64,000 nucleotides of DNA from Diphasiastrum complanatum (taxonomy: Eukaryota; Streptophyta; Lycopodiopsida; Lycopodiales; Lycopodiaceae). This document shows positions 10,750 to 21,699 of the stretch, piece by piece. Every line of letters begins with the position of its first letter. The first letter of the stretch is position 1. Location of the stretch: the NCBI GenBank assembly GCA_029204225.1, contig CM055100.1:9927058-9991057 (forward strand), in the 5' to 3' direction. A program made the translations under genes and the position numbers. The notes below the pieces were generated by a model, which made no database searches, was not told where the DNA came from, and saw only the letters and a list, made by a program, of their open reading frames with translations.

Positions 10750-11763
10750 TCATGAGGCTACATACTTTCTTATGGATATAAGTGTCCTTCTTAACTCATT
10801 CTTGCTCTTCCAAAATCTGAGAGCACTCATTTGATCAAACAACCAATTTACTCTTAATTGGTTCATAACAATTTTTAGATCACTAAAACATAAAAACTTG
10901 TTCTCAAATGAGTCATTATACATCTTATCTTCAACTTTCTTCTTGATGAAGCCCTTGAGTTGCCTCATGTAGTTCTCATAGCATACCTCGGTTTGCCTCA
11001 TGCAGATCTCATAGCAAAATGGTTCATCAAGAATTGAAGTAAGAAAAGTGTTGAAAGTGAATGGTTTGCCAAGATAAGTGAGCCTTGAAGGCTCGACCCT
11101 TGCCTTTGTGGATCTTCTTGGATCACTTGATTTTTGAGGTGTATCCTCAAGATCTCCATCACTTTGTTGCTCCTCCTCAATCCTTGCAAGATCATTGACA
11201 CCAAGGCTGTTGATTTCACTTTCATTCACACAAGATACTAGATGGGTCCAAGCATCTCTTGTATAAACATCTAAGAATGTTTCATGCATCTTATTATCAC
11301 TACTTGGTACATGAGAAAAAGAGTGTACATTTGAATAAATGATTTCCTCTTTTGCCATAGCAATTTTAGCATCCAACTTAAACAAACTACTTTGTTTAAC
11401 ACCATTTGCTATGCAAATATCATTCTTCATGATGGAACAAACTCCATGCTTGAAGTGAACATCTAAATCATCATTCATTAGTTGTCCAACACTAAGCAAG
11501 CTCTTGGTAATTGATGGTACAAAAAGGACATTGTCTAGATCCATCCTTTTGCTAGATCCTAGACTTAATGAGATGGTACCAATACCATCTATCTTGCATT
11601 CTTGATCATTTACTAAAGAAACAAATTTACTAGCACCATTGAAAGAGTGTAAGGTTGAGAATGTGTTCTTTTGGAAAGTCATGTGGGAACTAGCCCCACT
11701 ATCAATCCACCAAGTGTCCTTTGAGTTGCTTTTGCTTGTTGGAGTGGATGTAGATGCCATCAA
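10750..11763 (-). pseudogene. Copia protease joined to pre-RT linker
   Basis: The frame starts at the Gag/PR boundary and carries TWWIDSGASSHMTF, the copia aspartic protease site, followed by the usual LSVGQL and LFKLDA region. From about residue 190 it jumps to RRSTKARVEPSRL, a linker normally found between integrase and RT. The integrase core is therefore deleted. The last 100 residues match nothing I know. Confidence 0.7.
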
Positions 11764-12285
11764 AGATGAGATCTCCTCATCTCCATCCTCTTCATATGCA
11801 AGGTTCCCTTGTTTGTCCTCCTCCTCTTTTGCTCTTAGCCTCTTGTAGCATTCGGATGCATAATGCCCTTTCTTTCCACAAAAAAAACATTTTTGCTTTG
11901 ACTTGTCCTTTGAGCTTGATGCATCATCCTCTTCTTTGGCCTCCTTTGGAGCTTCTTATTTCCATTGGTCTTCTTTTTGCCCTTGAATGAGAAATTGGCT
12001 TTCTCATATCCATCCTGCAAAGATAATGAACTCATTCTTGCCTTGGTGTAGAGCATCCTACACTCTTCAGCCACTAATACACTACTATGAAGTTTTTCTA
12101 TAGTTGGCAAAGTGTCTTGGATGACAAAACTTTGGACCAAATTTGCAAAGTCATCTCCTATACCATTAAGAACAATTTGTACAAGCTCTCCATCATGAAT
12201 CTTCTCTCCAATGGAAGCCAACTCCCTATTTAGAGACTTAATTCTGCATTAGAGGAGTTCTCAATATCAAAAAGACCCTTTGTAA
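11764..12285 (-). pseudogene. gag: Copia gag, C-terminal half with frameshifted zinc knuckle
   Basis: The frame (ELASIGEKIHDGELVQIVLN, then SFVIQDTLPTIEKLHS) is typical UBN2-type copia gag, rich in Lys towards the end. The CCHC knuckle near 11870-11900 is out of frame at a run of eight A on the plus strand. Homologous codons at 60350-60400 read CFFCEKKGHYASKC. The right end merges into the shared junction sequence at 12247-12285. Confidence 0.75.
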
Positions 12286-13217
12286 AGATACTTTTATTTT
12301 TTTTCTTTAGTTTCGACCGTCACCAGGCCCAATCAAAATGCACAGATTTGAAATCTACGTAACGTAGTTCAAATCAACTAAAAAATCAAAATGCAATATA
12401 GAAAACTTTGAAACTTGTGTCCGGGCAGCATGGACGTATCCCATTGGTTTCTTCTTCCTGCCCGACACATGCTAATCTGCCCGACGTCAATACCTCAAGT
12501 TAAATTTACTTGACTATGCTGGTTAGTATAATAAAATTTTCTAACTATACTAGTTACAGTTATAGAAATATAGTATGTACAGTTACATAAAATATGGTAT
12601 ATGCAGTAACTGTGTCTATGTTGGCATTCACATTAGATTAAATGTGATACAAAAAATTAAAATTAAGTAACATATCAGAGAGATTTTTGGCGCCCAAGCT
12701 TTGAAAATAGCAATGACAAGGAGACCCAGATCTACAATCGATTCTGTGATTCTTTACAATGAGAAAGATGAAGCTGATAACTAGAAGCCAACAAAATATA
12801 CGAAGAACTCATGGGTATTGCTGCATCCATCATCAAAAGGCAATTTTCGACAAAAGAAAAGAGCAAAAATGACTTACAAATATTATTGGAAAGCAAAAAT
12901 TTTGGAGTTTAAGACTACCCCGGGAGGTCAATCGATATTAGAAGTCTTAGTGCAACATGTATATATGCATTCAGAAATCAAAGTACATGATATCAATCCT
13001 CATGATCATCAAAAATGTAATTGTAAGTATATCAAAACATATGCACTCTACAACAATCATAGGTGATTTCCTTTATTGATGCTCTTCAGATTATGATTTA
13101 AATGCTTCAACATTGTTTTTTTCTTTCAGATTTATATCCATCATGCATAAGTGAATGGGAGCCCGCACAATCACTTGCAGGAATATGAGATGTGATTCAC
13201 TTTGATGTTGGAAAGCT
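12286..13217 (+). pseudogene. Family C protein, copy 1, first exons
   Basis: An ATG at 12713 opens MTRRPRSTIDSVILYNEK, then a stop (TAG where copy 3 has Trp) near 12782. The frame resumes to 13034 with SYWK/YYWK, TPGGQSI, VQHVYMHS and a Cys-rich QKCNC. A GTAAG donor (about 13024) and a CAG acceptor (about 13130) delimit an intron at the same place as in copy 3. Exon 2 (SEWEPAQSLAG) is cut by copia element 2 at about 13218. The 430 bases upstream hold no ORF. Confidence 0.6.
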
Positions 13218-14045
13218 GCAATACATAGATCTGGCACTTTCCACAATCGTACGATTCTTGCACTCAGCTACACCATTGAGAGCAAGAGTATGAGCTTGTG
13301 TAGATTGTCTTTTAATACCACATTGATCACAAAGATCATTGAAGTCATTAGACTTGTACTCACCTCCACTATCTAATCTTAGGACTTTGATCTTCCTACC
13401 TGTCTGATTTTCGACCAATGCTTTGAAGCTCTTGAAGTTGTCAAATGCATCTGATTTTTTCTTAAAGAAGTAGATCCACATCTTACGTGACATATCATCA
13501 ATAAAGGTCATGAAATAGAAGGCTTTACCTAAGGACATGGTCCTCATAGGTCCACAGAAATATGTGTGGATTAAATCCAGGATGTTCTTTGCTCTTGCAA
13601 CACCCCCTTTATTGAGCTTCTCTCGATGTTGCTTCCCATATACGCAAGATTCGCACATCGATTTCAAGTGATCTTCTATGGTAGGCAATCTTATTACCAT
13701 CTCCAATTTTCTCATCAAATTGAGGCTTCCCAGGTTCAAGTGACCAAGCCTCTTATGCCACAACTTAGTTTGCGATGGAATGGAAGATACAAGTCCATGT
13801 TGCCCCTTGATTGTAGCATTCAACATGTACAATTTTGTATTGGGCTCAATAACTTTGATCTTTTGGTTCACATCTTTCACAAAGCTACGATCATGGACAA
13901 ATTCTACTTTCAACTTTTGATCAGTAATGACTCCAACAGAAAGTAGATTTTTCTTCAAACCTGGTACGTAAAGTACCTCCCTGATCATCCTGCTTTTGCC
14001 ATCAGGTAGTTGGATTGAAACGGTGCTATCCCCTTGATCTTGCAC
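13218..14045 (-). pseudogene. Copia GAG-pre-integrase and integrase core
   Basis: GAG-pre-integrase motifs are LWHKRLGHLNLGSLNLM and CESCVYGKQHRE. The integrase core follows with TFIDDMSRKMWIYF (first Asp), VLRLDSGGEYKS (second Asp) and NGVAECKNRTIVE (Glu). All three catalytic residues are visible, but the domain is cut just after VESARSM at the junction with family C. The frame begins inside the protease domain. Confidence 0.85.
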
Positions 14046-14104
14046 ACCTCACCATTTGCTTGTGAAACGAACATTCCATTATCCAACACTTTCAAGCTAT
14101 TGAG

Positions 14105-14572
14105 CTAATTCTTGTTACCTGTCATGTGTCTTGTGGCTCCTGAGTCAATATACCATGCTTGATCATCTTGATTAGATGACAATGCAGATATGAAGATGCT
14201 AGAGTCTTCAATCTCACCCTCATCGACAAGGTTGTCTGCTTGTTTTGGTTTCCCCTTGCCTTGTTCCACTAGGAATTTGCGACATTCACTCTTCCAATGG
14301 CCCTTTTTATCACAATGGAAGCACTTGCCTTTCTTCTTGGTCTTACTAGAAGATCCCTCATATTCCCGAGTCTTGGCAAATTGCTGTTTAGACTTCTTCT
14401 TGCCCTTGCCCTTGCCTTTTTTTTGGCATGTCGCAAGTGCTTGATCGTCAGTATTTTGACGTCTAGCTTTCACCATTTCTCGTCGTTGCTCTTCCTGCAT
14501 AAAGATTCATGTGAGCTCGTCAAAGGTTGGCAATCTTTTTCTTGATGCTATTCCACTCACTTCAATTCTTCA
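14105..14572 (-). pseudogene. gag: Copia gag C-terminus and start of protease
   Basis: Lys-rich gag tail (EEQRREMVKARRQN), zinc knuckle CFHCDKKGHWKSEC, then the protease site AWYIDSGATRHMTG. A stop and shift near 14100 separate it from the downstream frame. A further 280 bases (14573-14860) hold an N-terminal fragment, MINCIRTTELKPI at about 14646, in another register. Confidence 0.8.
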
Positions 14573-14880
14573 GGGCCCACTTCAGTTAAATCCAACGATA
14601 GGTTTCAATTCTGTGGTCCTGATGCAATTAATCATGTCCGTCGATCGTTGTGGAGATGATCTTGTAGACTTCCTTGCATCGGTGCATCGAACTACACTTT
14701 TGAAGCCGCTGGACACTTCAAAACACCAAGCTGTTTCCCCGTTCGTTGCGCGTGAGCTCCACACTCCTCTCTTTCTATGACCGTGCCTCCCCAAACTGGT
14801 TTTTGCTAGATCAATTTTGTTTTTGGATCAATTTGAGCACGATATGAGGCCTGGAGCAGGATCGCCCCACTAATACCAAG

Positions 14881-16201
14881 TCTGTAGAGTGTTCAATCAT
14901 GAAATTCCATGGAGAAACGGTGATTTTAGCTCAATTTGACAAAGTGGCATGAATTTCCTAAACTCACAATTTCTCTAACTTGATCACTCAATGGACAATC
15001 TCAAGCAATGAGAGCAATATGATATATCTCATGTGATAGACAATGATTTTGAGCTATATCGCATGATAGGGGTGAATTCCATTGATAAGCGATAAAAAAA
15101 ATTTAATCTAACTGTAGTAAACTCAATATTAGTCAATTTTGATCTCTCGTCGAGCTAAGCCAAGTGATGAGGACCAGATTTGATGTTTCTCACATGTAGG
15201 TATCAAATTCAAATTTTTTCGAGTGATAAACATCAATATTTTATCTATATTGAGTGACAACCACCAATTCCATCCATGAGGGATCAAACTCAAGCAATAT
15301 GCATGTCCTAAGCTTGAGGCTAGCCAAGTTCGATCCCTTCATCAATGATGTCGAGTGCTAAGGAGAAAATCATAGCATAGGCATCAATGTCAAAGCATGT
15401 TGAGAAAAGAGACATAAAATTTGAGCTACTTAAATGTCCTAAAGTTGAGATTCCTCTAATTCAATCGCCCAACGGGAAATCTTGAGTAATAAGGTCCAAA
15501 ATTGACTTATATATGATGATGGAAATCAAATTTGAGTTATTTCGTGTGATAGGGGTAAACCACATTTAACTTCACTAAAAGAAGGAATAAGGTAGAAAGT
15601 GAAAATAGAAAGGGGGTCTATAGATAAGAATGCTACAATAGGACCAAAAAAAGCACCTACCATTGGAAAATGGAACATAAATTAAGAGTCACCTACGCTA
15701 TGTCATATCCAGCACGAAGATGATAGGTTATCAATGAGGTACAACTCGTCTTTGTATGATATTAATAGGACCAATATCCTAAGAGACAAACATAGTGATG
15801 GACAAAAGAGTGCACATTGGAGAGAGTGGAATGTTGTAAAAGTCCAAGATCATCCCAAAAATGGTACCCTTGAAATCCAAGATCATCATGGGTGATTGAC
15901 GTCAAATTGGAATTATCTTGTCTACAAGCGGCCAAAATTGATTGTCCCAAATTTTAGATTGATCAAGTTCAGTCACTCGATCTTCTATGTCAAGTGACAA
16001 GGACCAAGATCTTGTGTTAGACATTAGATTTGAGCTACCTCAAGTGATGGGGATCAAGTTTGATCTATTTCATGATCACAAAATTTCTCGAATTTGATCA
16101 CTTTACAAGAAACCTTTAGTGATATTCACCAAAAGTGAGCTATCCCAAAAGATCAAATTTTAGTTATCTCATGTCATAGGAGTCAATTTCATTGACAAGG
16201 G
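14881..16201. repeat. Non-coding region with three diverged copies of a ~130-bp repeat
   Basis: No gene is visible. Three related blocks lie at about 14950-15095, 15435-15560 and 16075-16205. Each has a 'tttgatcac'/'aattcaatcg' start, a 'caagaaacct..agtgat' middle and a 'catg(a/t)(c)ataggggt.aa.t.cattga' end. Part of the stretch may be the 5' LTR of copia element 2. Confidence 0.4.
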
Positions 16202-16901
16202 TGTGAAAAATTGCCTATGTTGTCAAATCTAGCCATGTAGAACTTTGTAAATATTGTGTATAATTGGGTTCCACACATGTAAGGCCAATATGCAATGTGG
16301 CAACCCACTCCTAATGTAGGTTAGTTCAAGTCAAGAGAGTTGTTCATGTCTATTTGGTGGTCGTCCCTACTTTATAGGACCTACACCTTAGTTTAAGGTG
16401 GAAATTTGACCAACTAGCTACCTACCAATCATAACTCTAGGATCTAGACTAGGGTTTCATTTCAGGGCAAGAAGAAGGAGTTAACTTCCTTATTACATGC
16501 TGGAAATCCACCTAACTTCAAGAAGGGACTCGAGTTTGCTATGTATTCCAAGCTCTCATAGTGAGAAGATAGAATATTTTTGGAGCTCATTGGCAATCTC
16601 AAGCTAGTTCACTATGTACATTGAGTTTTTGTGATCCAAATGCAGCCAAATCAATTTCTACTTGTTTCTTAGCTTGAAGGTCGCACTACAGCCTGTAGTA
16701 CACACATGTGGGCTCGGATTTCAATGTTGATCAATGGTTTATATTGTTAATGCTTATTGTTTGTCAAATTGCCAATCTAGATCAACTTTTGTGTGTCTAG
16801 TTTTTTGATAGATTGTTAAGCAAGCATCCAATCACTCTTGTGGATCTTTTGTAGATCCCTTTATGGTCCTAAAGTACAGTACTTTCAAATGGTATCAGAT
16901 C
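16202..16901 (+). repeat. Copia element 7, 5' LTR and initiator-tRNA-Met primer site
   Basis: The LTR starts TGTGAAAAATTGCC and ends ...GTACTTTCA at 16887. Two bases later TGGTATCAGA (16890 on) matches the initiator-Met primer site. The LTR is related end to end to that at 61970-62673. It contains a CACACATGTG-type palindrome. Downstream 16902-17698 is a non-coding leader with a duplicated block (about 17340-17460 and 17520-17640). Confidence 0.75.
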
Positions 16902-17698
16902 CAAGTACAAGAGCATAAGCCATTGATCTAATGCAAATCCATTTTTAGCAGGTTTTGGTGCTAAAAACTAGTATTGAGAGGGCAAGCTAGAATCTTGATT
17001 TTGGTGAGGAGATTTGATCCCAAACTTGGTGGGGGTACAAATCCATACTGTCCACATGTGTGTACACCTCTGAACCTACATTTAATGCATGGTATTCATT
17101 TGATCCAAAGAAATTCAATTTGTGAGGTTTTGATGTAATTTTTGGTGGAAATCTTAGGATAAGCTACCAAGATTGAGCGCCATTGATTAGATTTGACTTA
17201 GGGTCATGAGATCTAATTAATCTAGGCTGAAATTAGGTCCTCTAAACTTGTTTTAAAGGTCTTGAAAGTACATCAAAAAGTGTGAAAGAGATTAAGTCAT
17301 TTTTTGGTCCAAAAATAGCCAAAATTGGCAAGATTTGATTGTAAGTAGATTTCACATCATCTTATCTTCATTCCAACTTTGTGAGGGAGTGCTAGAACTG
17401 AGATTATAAGTCCATTTGTTGGATTAGAAATCTAATTTGTGTGAAACACTACAAGAGAGAGACCTTAGTGAGTTTCTAGAGACAATCAAATCCATTTCTT
17501 GGCAAGATTTGTTTGAAAGTAGTTTTCACTTCATCTTATCTTCATTATAGCTTTGTGAGGGAGTGATAGAACTATGATTATAAGTCCATTTGTTGGATTA
17601 GAAATCAAATGAAACATTGCAAGTGTGAGACCTTTGTGAGTTTCAAGTCATTCAAATCTATTTCTTGTTTGTAGAAGTCACTAGTAAGATGGGATCTA

Positions 17699-17953
17699 CT
17701 GGAGCATATCTTCTAGAATCTAGTGAGGGATTGAATTCTACAAATTATGCTATTTGAAAGGTTAGGATGGAGTCAATCTTGGTGCTCCAAGACCTTTATG
17801 AGTTCTTGATTGTAAATGAAGATGAACCTCTAGGTGCACAAAAGTTAGCTGGATACAAGAAGAGATCTAGGCTTGCACTTCATTGTGTGAAGATGAATGT
17901 GAGCAATGATTTGCTGAGAGAAGTATCAGCTTGTACTAGTGGATTATGTACTC
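17699..17953 (+). pseudogene. gag: Copia gag N-terminus
   Basis: ATG at 17699 opens MGSTGAYLLESSEGLNS, then NYAI followed by TGA where copia Gag normally has Trp. The frame continues KVRMESILVLQDLYEF and LLREVSACTS, the usual UBN2 gag start. It stops where the following domain is expected; the next ~60 bases hold that domain inverted. Confidence 0.75.
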
Positions 17954-18010
17954 CATTAGAGGAGTTCTCAATATCAAAAAGACCCTTTAAGGAATGCCAT
18001 GTAGGATATA
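17954..18010 (-). other. Inverted copia gag snippet at a rearrangement junction
   Basis: Read on the minus strand the segment gives WHSLKGLFDIENSSN, the gag block expected next after the plus-strand gag. A 35-bp core is shared with 12247-12281 and 38272-38306, both at the left edge of family C fragments. This implies inversion or repeated capture of the same junction. Confidence 0.45.
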
Positions 18011-18540
18011 CAAAAATATCAAAATAAATAAAACAATATTGTTTATTTGCTTGCCCACACCACTCCCAAGGCCTCCCCAACTTCCAATGATCTAACCACA
18101 GTGTCTATAGTCACAGTTAAGAACTGTTAACATTCGTAGTATAACTTGACTAAATCAAAAAATATTCCCTCCATTGGTTACAAAAAGGGCAATATTTTCA
18201 CTGGATCTAGAATATGACCGCCATCCCCAAATTCGAATCAGGAAAAATTGCAAAATTTTTACATATGCATTCCTTCCACGAGAATAGAAATATGAGCGCC
18301 AACTACCTATTGGAATGAAAAAATGAGCGGCATTTCCAAATTTGAATCAAGCATACAAGCATGGAGATTGGATTAATCATACATAGTATATAATATAATC
18401 AAAGATGAGTATTTTGTTTTACTTCATAGAATCTGGTCATAGTACTTTGATGCAACTGATTACTCTATTATTTTTTTGATGATGACATTATATCATCTAC
18501 ATGTGGATATCCCTATTGATTTGGCACCTTTGCAAGAGGA

Positions 18541-20345
18541 GGCAAAGGAGTTCAAATATCTGCTGAAGATCGTTCTCGTTACAAGACAGAAGGAAAGAAA
18601 AACGTGGATTTGTGGACAGATGGAACATTATATCCACAAGATCCAAGCACTTTGACACATCCCACATTCTCTTCAATAACTCATTTAGTTACATGGATAT
18701 GCAATGGGCATAGTGAATTACTAGGATATTGTGAAAGATCGCAAAACCATGGAAAACAACTTTATATGAATAAAGTTCACTTTTTAGAAGGTGAGTTAAT
18801 TCGGATATCCTCTTATTGCCAGAATAGAGATTGTCATCTCCAAAAGACGTTGGAAGAAAATGAACAACTTAAAAAAAATAATGAATAATTACAGAAGATA
18901 ACAATCAATATCAAATCAGAACTAGAGCAAATACAATCAGTCTTACAGTCTATTCGTATTGAAAACTTATAATTACTGAAGGATGTGGATTTGGTAAAGA
19001 AGAAGGCTGAAAGTAAGAAGCGAAAGTGACAAAGTTGCAAGGATATTCAAACGCTTTCAAAAGGAGGTTATCAAAATAGAAGGATCCGTGCATTCAAGTA
19101 AGCATATTCTGAATTTTTTAATTTTTTCAATGACATTTGGATTTAATTTCAGCTATGGTGATATTCTGTTAACTATCTATTTTTTTTGCGGATCTGCATT
19201 AGTAGCTCCTCTGAATATTAAAGACAATGCTTTACTAGGAATGTCATTGGGCACAATATTGACTTGCAAATCCACTGAGCGTATCATGATGAGCAATAGG
19301 ATTTCAAATGTAAAGTGTAAAATAGCAGAGTCTTTGATGGTGGACATTCACAATATTTTAGATAAGACTATAGTTCAGGGTGCTTGTGATTTTGCAGGGA
19401 TTCGTAGGGAAGCATATGCAACAATATTTAAACTAATTAGAGAAGCTTTTAAGCAAGTTCAAATTAGAAAAGTCCCAATCACTAGGACATATCACTTGAA
19501 GAAAGAGAGGAATACATTAAACATAGATATGCATAAGATCACTAGAACTCCATCTCATATTGAGGAGGTGTATGAAACTGATGGAAGATCGATATTCTAT
19601 AATTCATCAAACAATTTATTTGTTGATCTAAATTACTTGCTGAGATACATCGTCACATTCTATGATATAACCTATGAAAAGGTGAATGGCAAAATAATCA
19701 TAGTACTTAAGTTAGATGAGTCAGAAATTGTGAAAGGGCAGAAGATGGAAAGGGTTAGTATAACTCTCATGAATGGTGCTCTATCCCAAACAGAGAACCA
19801 AGAAAATTTCAGATTCAGTGTCCAGTCAGAAAATGATATATGGTGGTTGGAAGTGTTTCAGGTAACTAGCCTCATTATCACATTACATTCATTGAATAGT
19901 ATTAATTCATTATAAACTAAGTCTGATTCATTCTTTGGACAGGTGCTGAAAGAGGATCATGATATATTATCATGGATATTCTCAAGGACATCTTATCCTA
20001 GGATCATCAAGGACTATATGGATAAAGGACTTCTCAATGTTCCATGAGTTGGAGACTTCAATGTTGAATGGCACTTAGCAGGTGATTTGAAAACATGGAA
20101 ATGTATGTATAATGTCTCTCACGGTGCTACATCAAAAAACCCTTGTTTGTACTGCATGAAAATGGCAAAAGATGTAACTAGGAGTATAGGAATTACTAGA
20201 GAATATGCAGATCTAAACTGGAAGCATGTGGTGTCTATCCCCTTAAAAAAATGTGCATGTTTGCACTCTTCATGCAGAAGTTAGATTAATAGAAAAGATC
20301 ATCTATCTTCATATAGTTTTTTCTTGGAATACTAAGCCAGCATCA
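18541..20345 (+). pseudogene. Transposase-like multi-exon region of family C
   Basis: 18604-18888 encodes a hydrophilic frame ending in a coiled coil (LEENEQLKKNNE). 19200-19861 encodes a basic globular region (ACDFAGIRREAYATIFKLI). A GT donor at 19862 and an AG acceptor at 19942 bracket an 81-bp intron. The next exon has VEWHLAGDLKTWKCMY, then NPCLYCM, and after a shift in an A-run (about 20250) TLHAEVRLIEKIIYLH. GD..K followed by a CxxC pair and LHA..R resembles RNase H-fold transposases of uncharacterised eukaryotic mobile elements, from memory only. A TGA at 20046-20048 interrupts the frame. Confidence 0.4.
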
Positions 20346-20395
20346 TTAGCAAAGGAAGCTATCTATTCGGTTTTCGTGTCATTTATACTAAACTT

Positions 20396-20675
20396 TTGCA
20401 CGTGTGGTCAACGGACTTAGGACACGTGTCTACTTTCAATTGGACAACAGTTGCAGACACGTGTGAGATGACACCTGCACATGTGTGAAATGACACTTGG
20501 ACACGTGTCGCGTGTTCATTCGATTGCTCATAAACACATGTCGCTCTCGCATTCGATCGTACAAATCCCACACGTGTAGTGTGACAGGGTGACACATGTT
20601 GCTCTCGCATTTGTTTGTACAGCTTTCACATGTGTGACAGGACGTTCTTTCGCATGTGCGAACCCTGATATAAAA
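20396..20675 (+). promoter_or_regulatory. Cluster of ten ACACGTGT/CACATGTG boxes plus TATA box
   Basis: Ten palindromic CACGTG or CATGTG cores (near 20400, 20424, 20459, 20479, 20501, 20536, 20573, 20594, 20628 and 20652) are flanked mostly by ACA/TGT. A TATAAAA follows at 20669-20675. Such G-box/E-box cores bind plant bZIP and bHLH factors. The cluster lies 313 bases upstream of the histone-like ATG and is a plausible promoter for it. Confidence 0.5.
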
Positions 20676-20987
20676 TCACAAATTTCGATGAACTCTTTTC
20701 ATTTTTTTTTTCGCTCCGCATATCGCATTTGTACGCACCCTTCACAATCGAAATTCCTCCTACTACCTTCCATGCGCACAAGTCCGATACATCTGCCTAC
20801 GTGTCACCCCATATCGCACTTGTGTGTCTTTTCTCAAATCTAATTGTTCTCTCTCATATTCGGCTCGCATAGGTCCGATATACCGTACATTATGTCCGTA
20901 CATAGCGATCCTCTGTGAGTTCTTTATCATCCCTCCCTTCTCATCCTAACCTTCACGCACAAGTCCGCTATCACATAGTTCACGCCC

Positions 20988-21686
20988 ATGGATAGGAGAA
21001 AGTAGACAAGGAGAGACTTCTTCTCTCCTGGCTCATCCTCATCTCCTGCGGTTGCCATCACACCACCTGCTAGACCTAGAATGCGCAACCGCAGCAGGTG
21101 GCTCTCTGAGATATGCAAGTATCAGAGGTCAACAGCTCTGTTGATCCCAAGAGCTCCATTCTACCGTGCTGTCCGGAACATGACAAAAACTTATCTCAGA
21201 CAACACGTTAGATTCACACCGAGTGCTCTTCAGTGCCTTTAGGAGGCTGCTGAAGATTATATTAGCCTTTTTTTTGAGGATTCTTTTTTGCTTGCCATCC
21301 ATACCAAGAGGGTTACCATAATGCCCAAGAATTTTCAGCTTCTGATAAGAATGAGGGATAGGTACCGTAGGTTACATGTATCTCAGCCTTCTGCTCCTAG
21401 ACTAACTCCTGTAGATAGGACTAATCTTCCTACGAAGCGTCCTAGGAAGCAGACAGCCCCCAAGCGTGCTCCTAAGAAAGTGAAGCCTAACCCTTCAAAT
21501 TCTGTGAAGCCTATCCCAGAATCCATTGTAGATAATGCTACTGTTGATAATGCTGTAAATATAGCTACCTCTGTTTTGGATACTCCTATAATTGCTGTAG
21601 ATACTACACATCCCCCTCCTCCTCCTTCTCCCAATTTTTATAAATATATAGATTTGGATGATTATCTTAAATTTGAGAAGCTATAG
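20988..21686 (+). pseudogene. CENH3-like histone H3-fold protein with C-terminal extension
   Basis: A single frame of 232 codons with stops only at codons 6 (TAG, 21003-21005) and 85 (TAG, 21240-21242), both where H3 has Gln. The N-tail MDRRK.TRR echoes the H3 start. The fold runs from SEICKYQRSTALLIP (codons 40-54) through APFYRAVR (56-63) and VRFTPSAL (74-81) to FEDSFLLAIHTKRVTIMPK (96-114). LLIPxAPF, VRF, EAAEDY and one extra loop-1 residue are CENH3-like rather than canonical H3. No intron is present. Codons 129-232 are a Lys/Pro-rich tail ending DLDDYLKFE, which recurs beside the Ulp1-like domain at 41140. It could be a captured centromeric histone; function is unknown. Confidence 0.7.
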
Positions 21687-21699
21687 ATACAATTGGTAC

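Larger units (their letters stand above)
10346..12285 (-). mobile_element. Ty1/copia element 1, internally deleted
   Basis: The minus strand holds gag C-terminus (12285-11764), protease (11763 onward) and then a pre-RT linker, with integrase core and RT missing. The same gag-protease-linker arrangement recurs at 60057-61785, so these are one family. The segment 10346-10749 has no recognisable domain and is probably 3' remnant. No LTR is seen at either end. Confidence 0.7.
13218..14880 (-). mobile_element. Ty1/copia element 2, 5' part
   Basis: The minus strand gives a weak primer site (14878-14867, TGGTATTAGTGG), a gag start near 14646, gag C-terminus, protease, and integrase up to its third catalytic region, where it joins family C copy 1. 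RT and RNase H are absent. A gag-internal deletion lies near 14575. Confidence 0.7.

Noticed and set aside
18160-18350. A Stowaway-like MITE suggested by 'attccctccattggttacaaaaaggg'
   Set aside because: No matching inverted end or TA duplication could be found.
20988-21686. Ordinary replication-type histone H3
   Set aside because: Loop 1 has one extra residue, LLIPxAPF replaces the canonical LLIRKLPF, and a long tail is attached; CENH3-like fits better.
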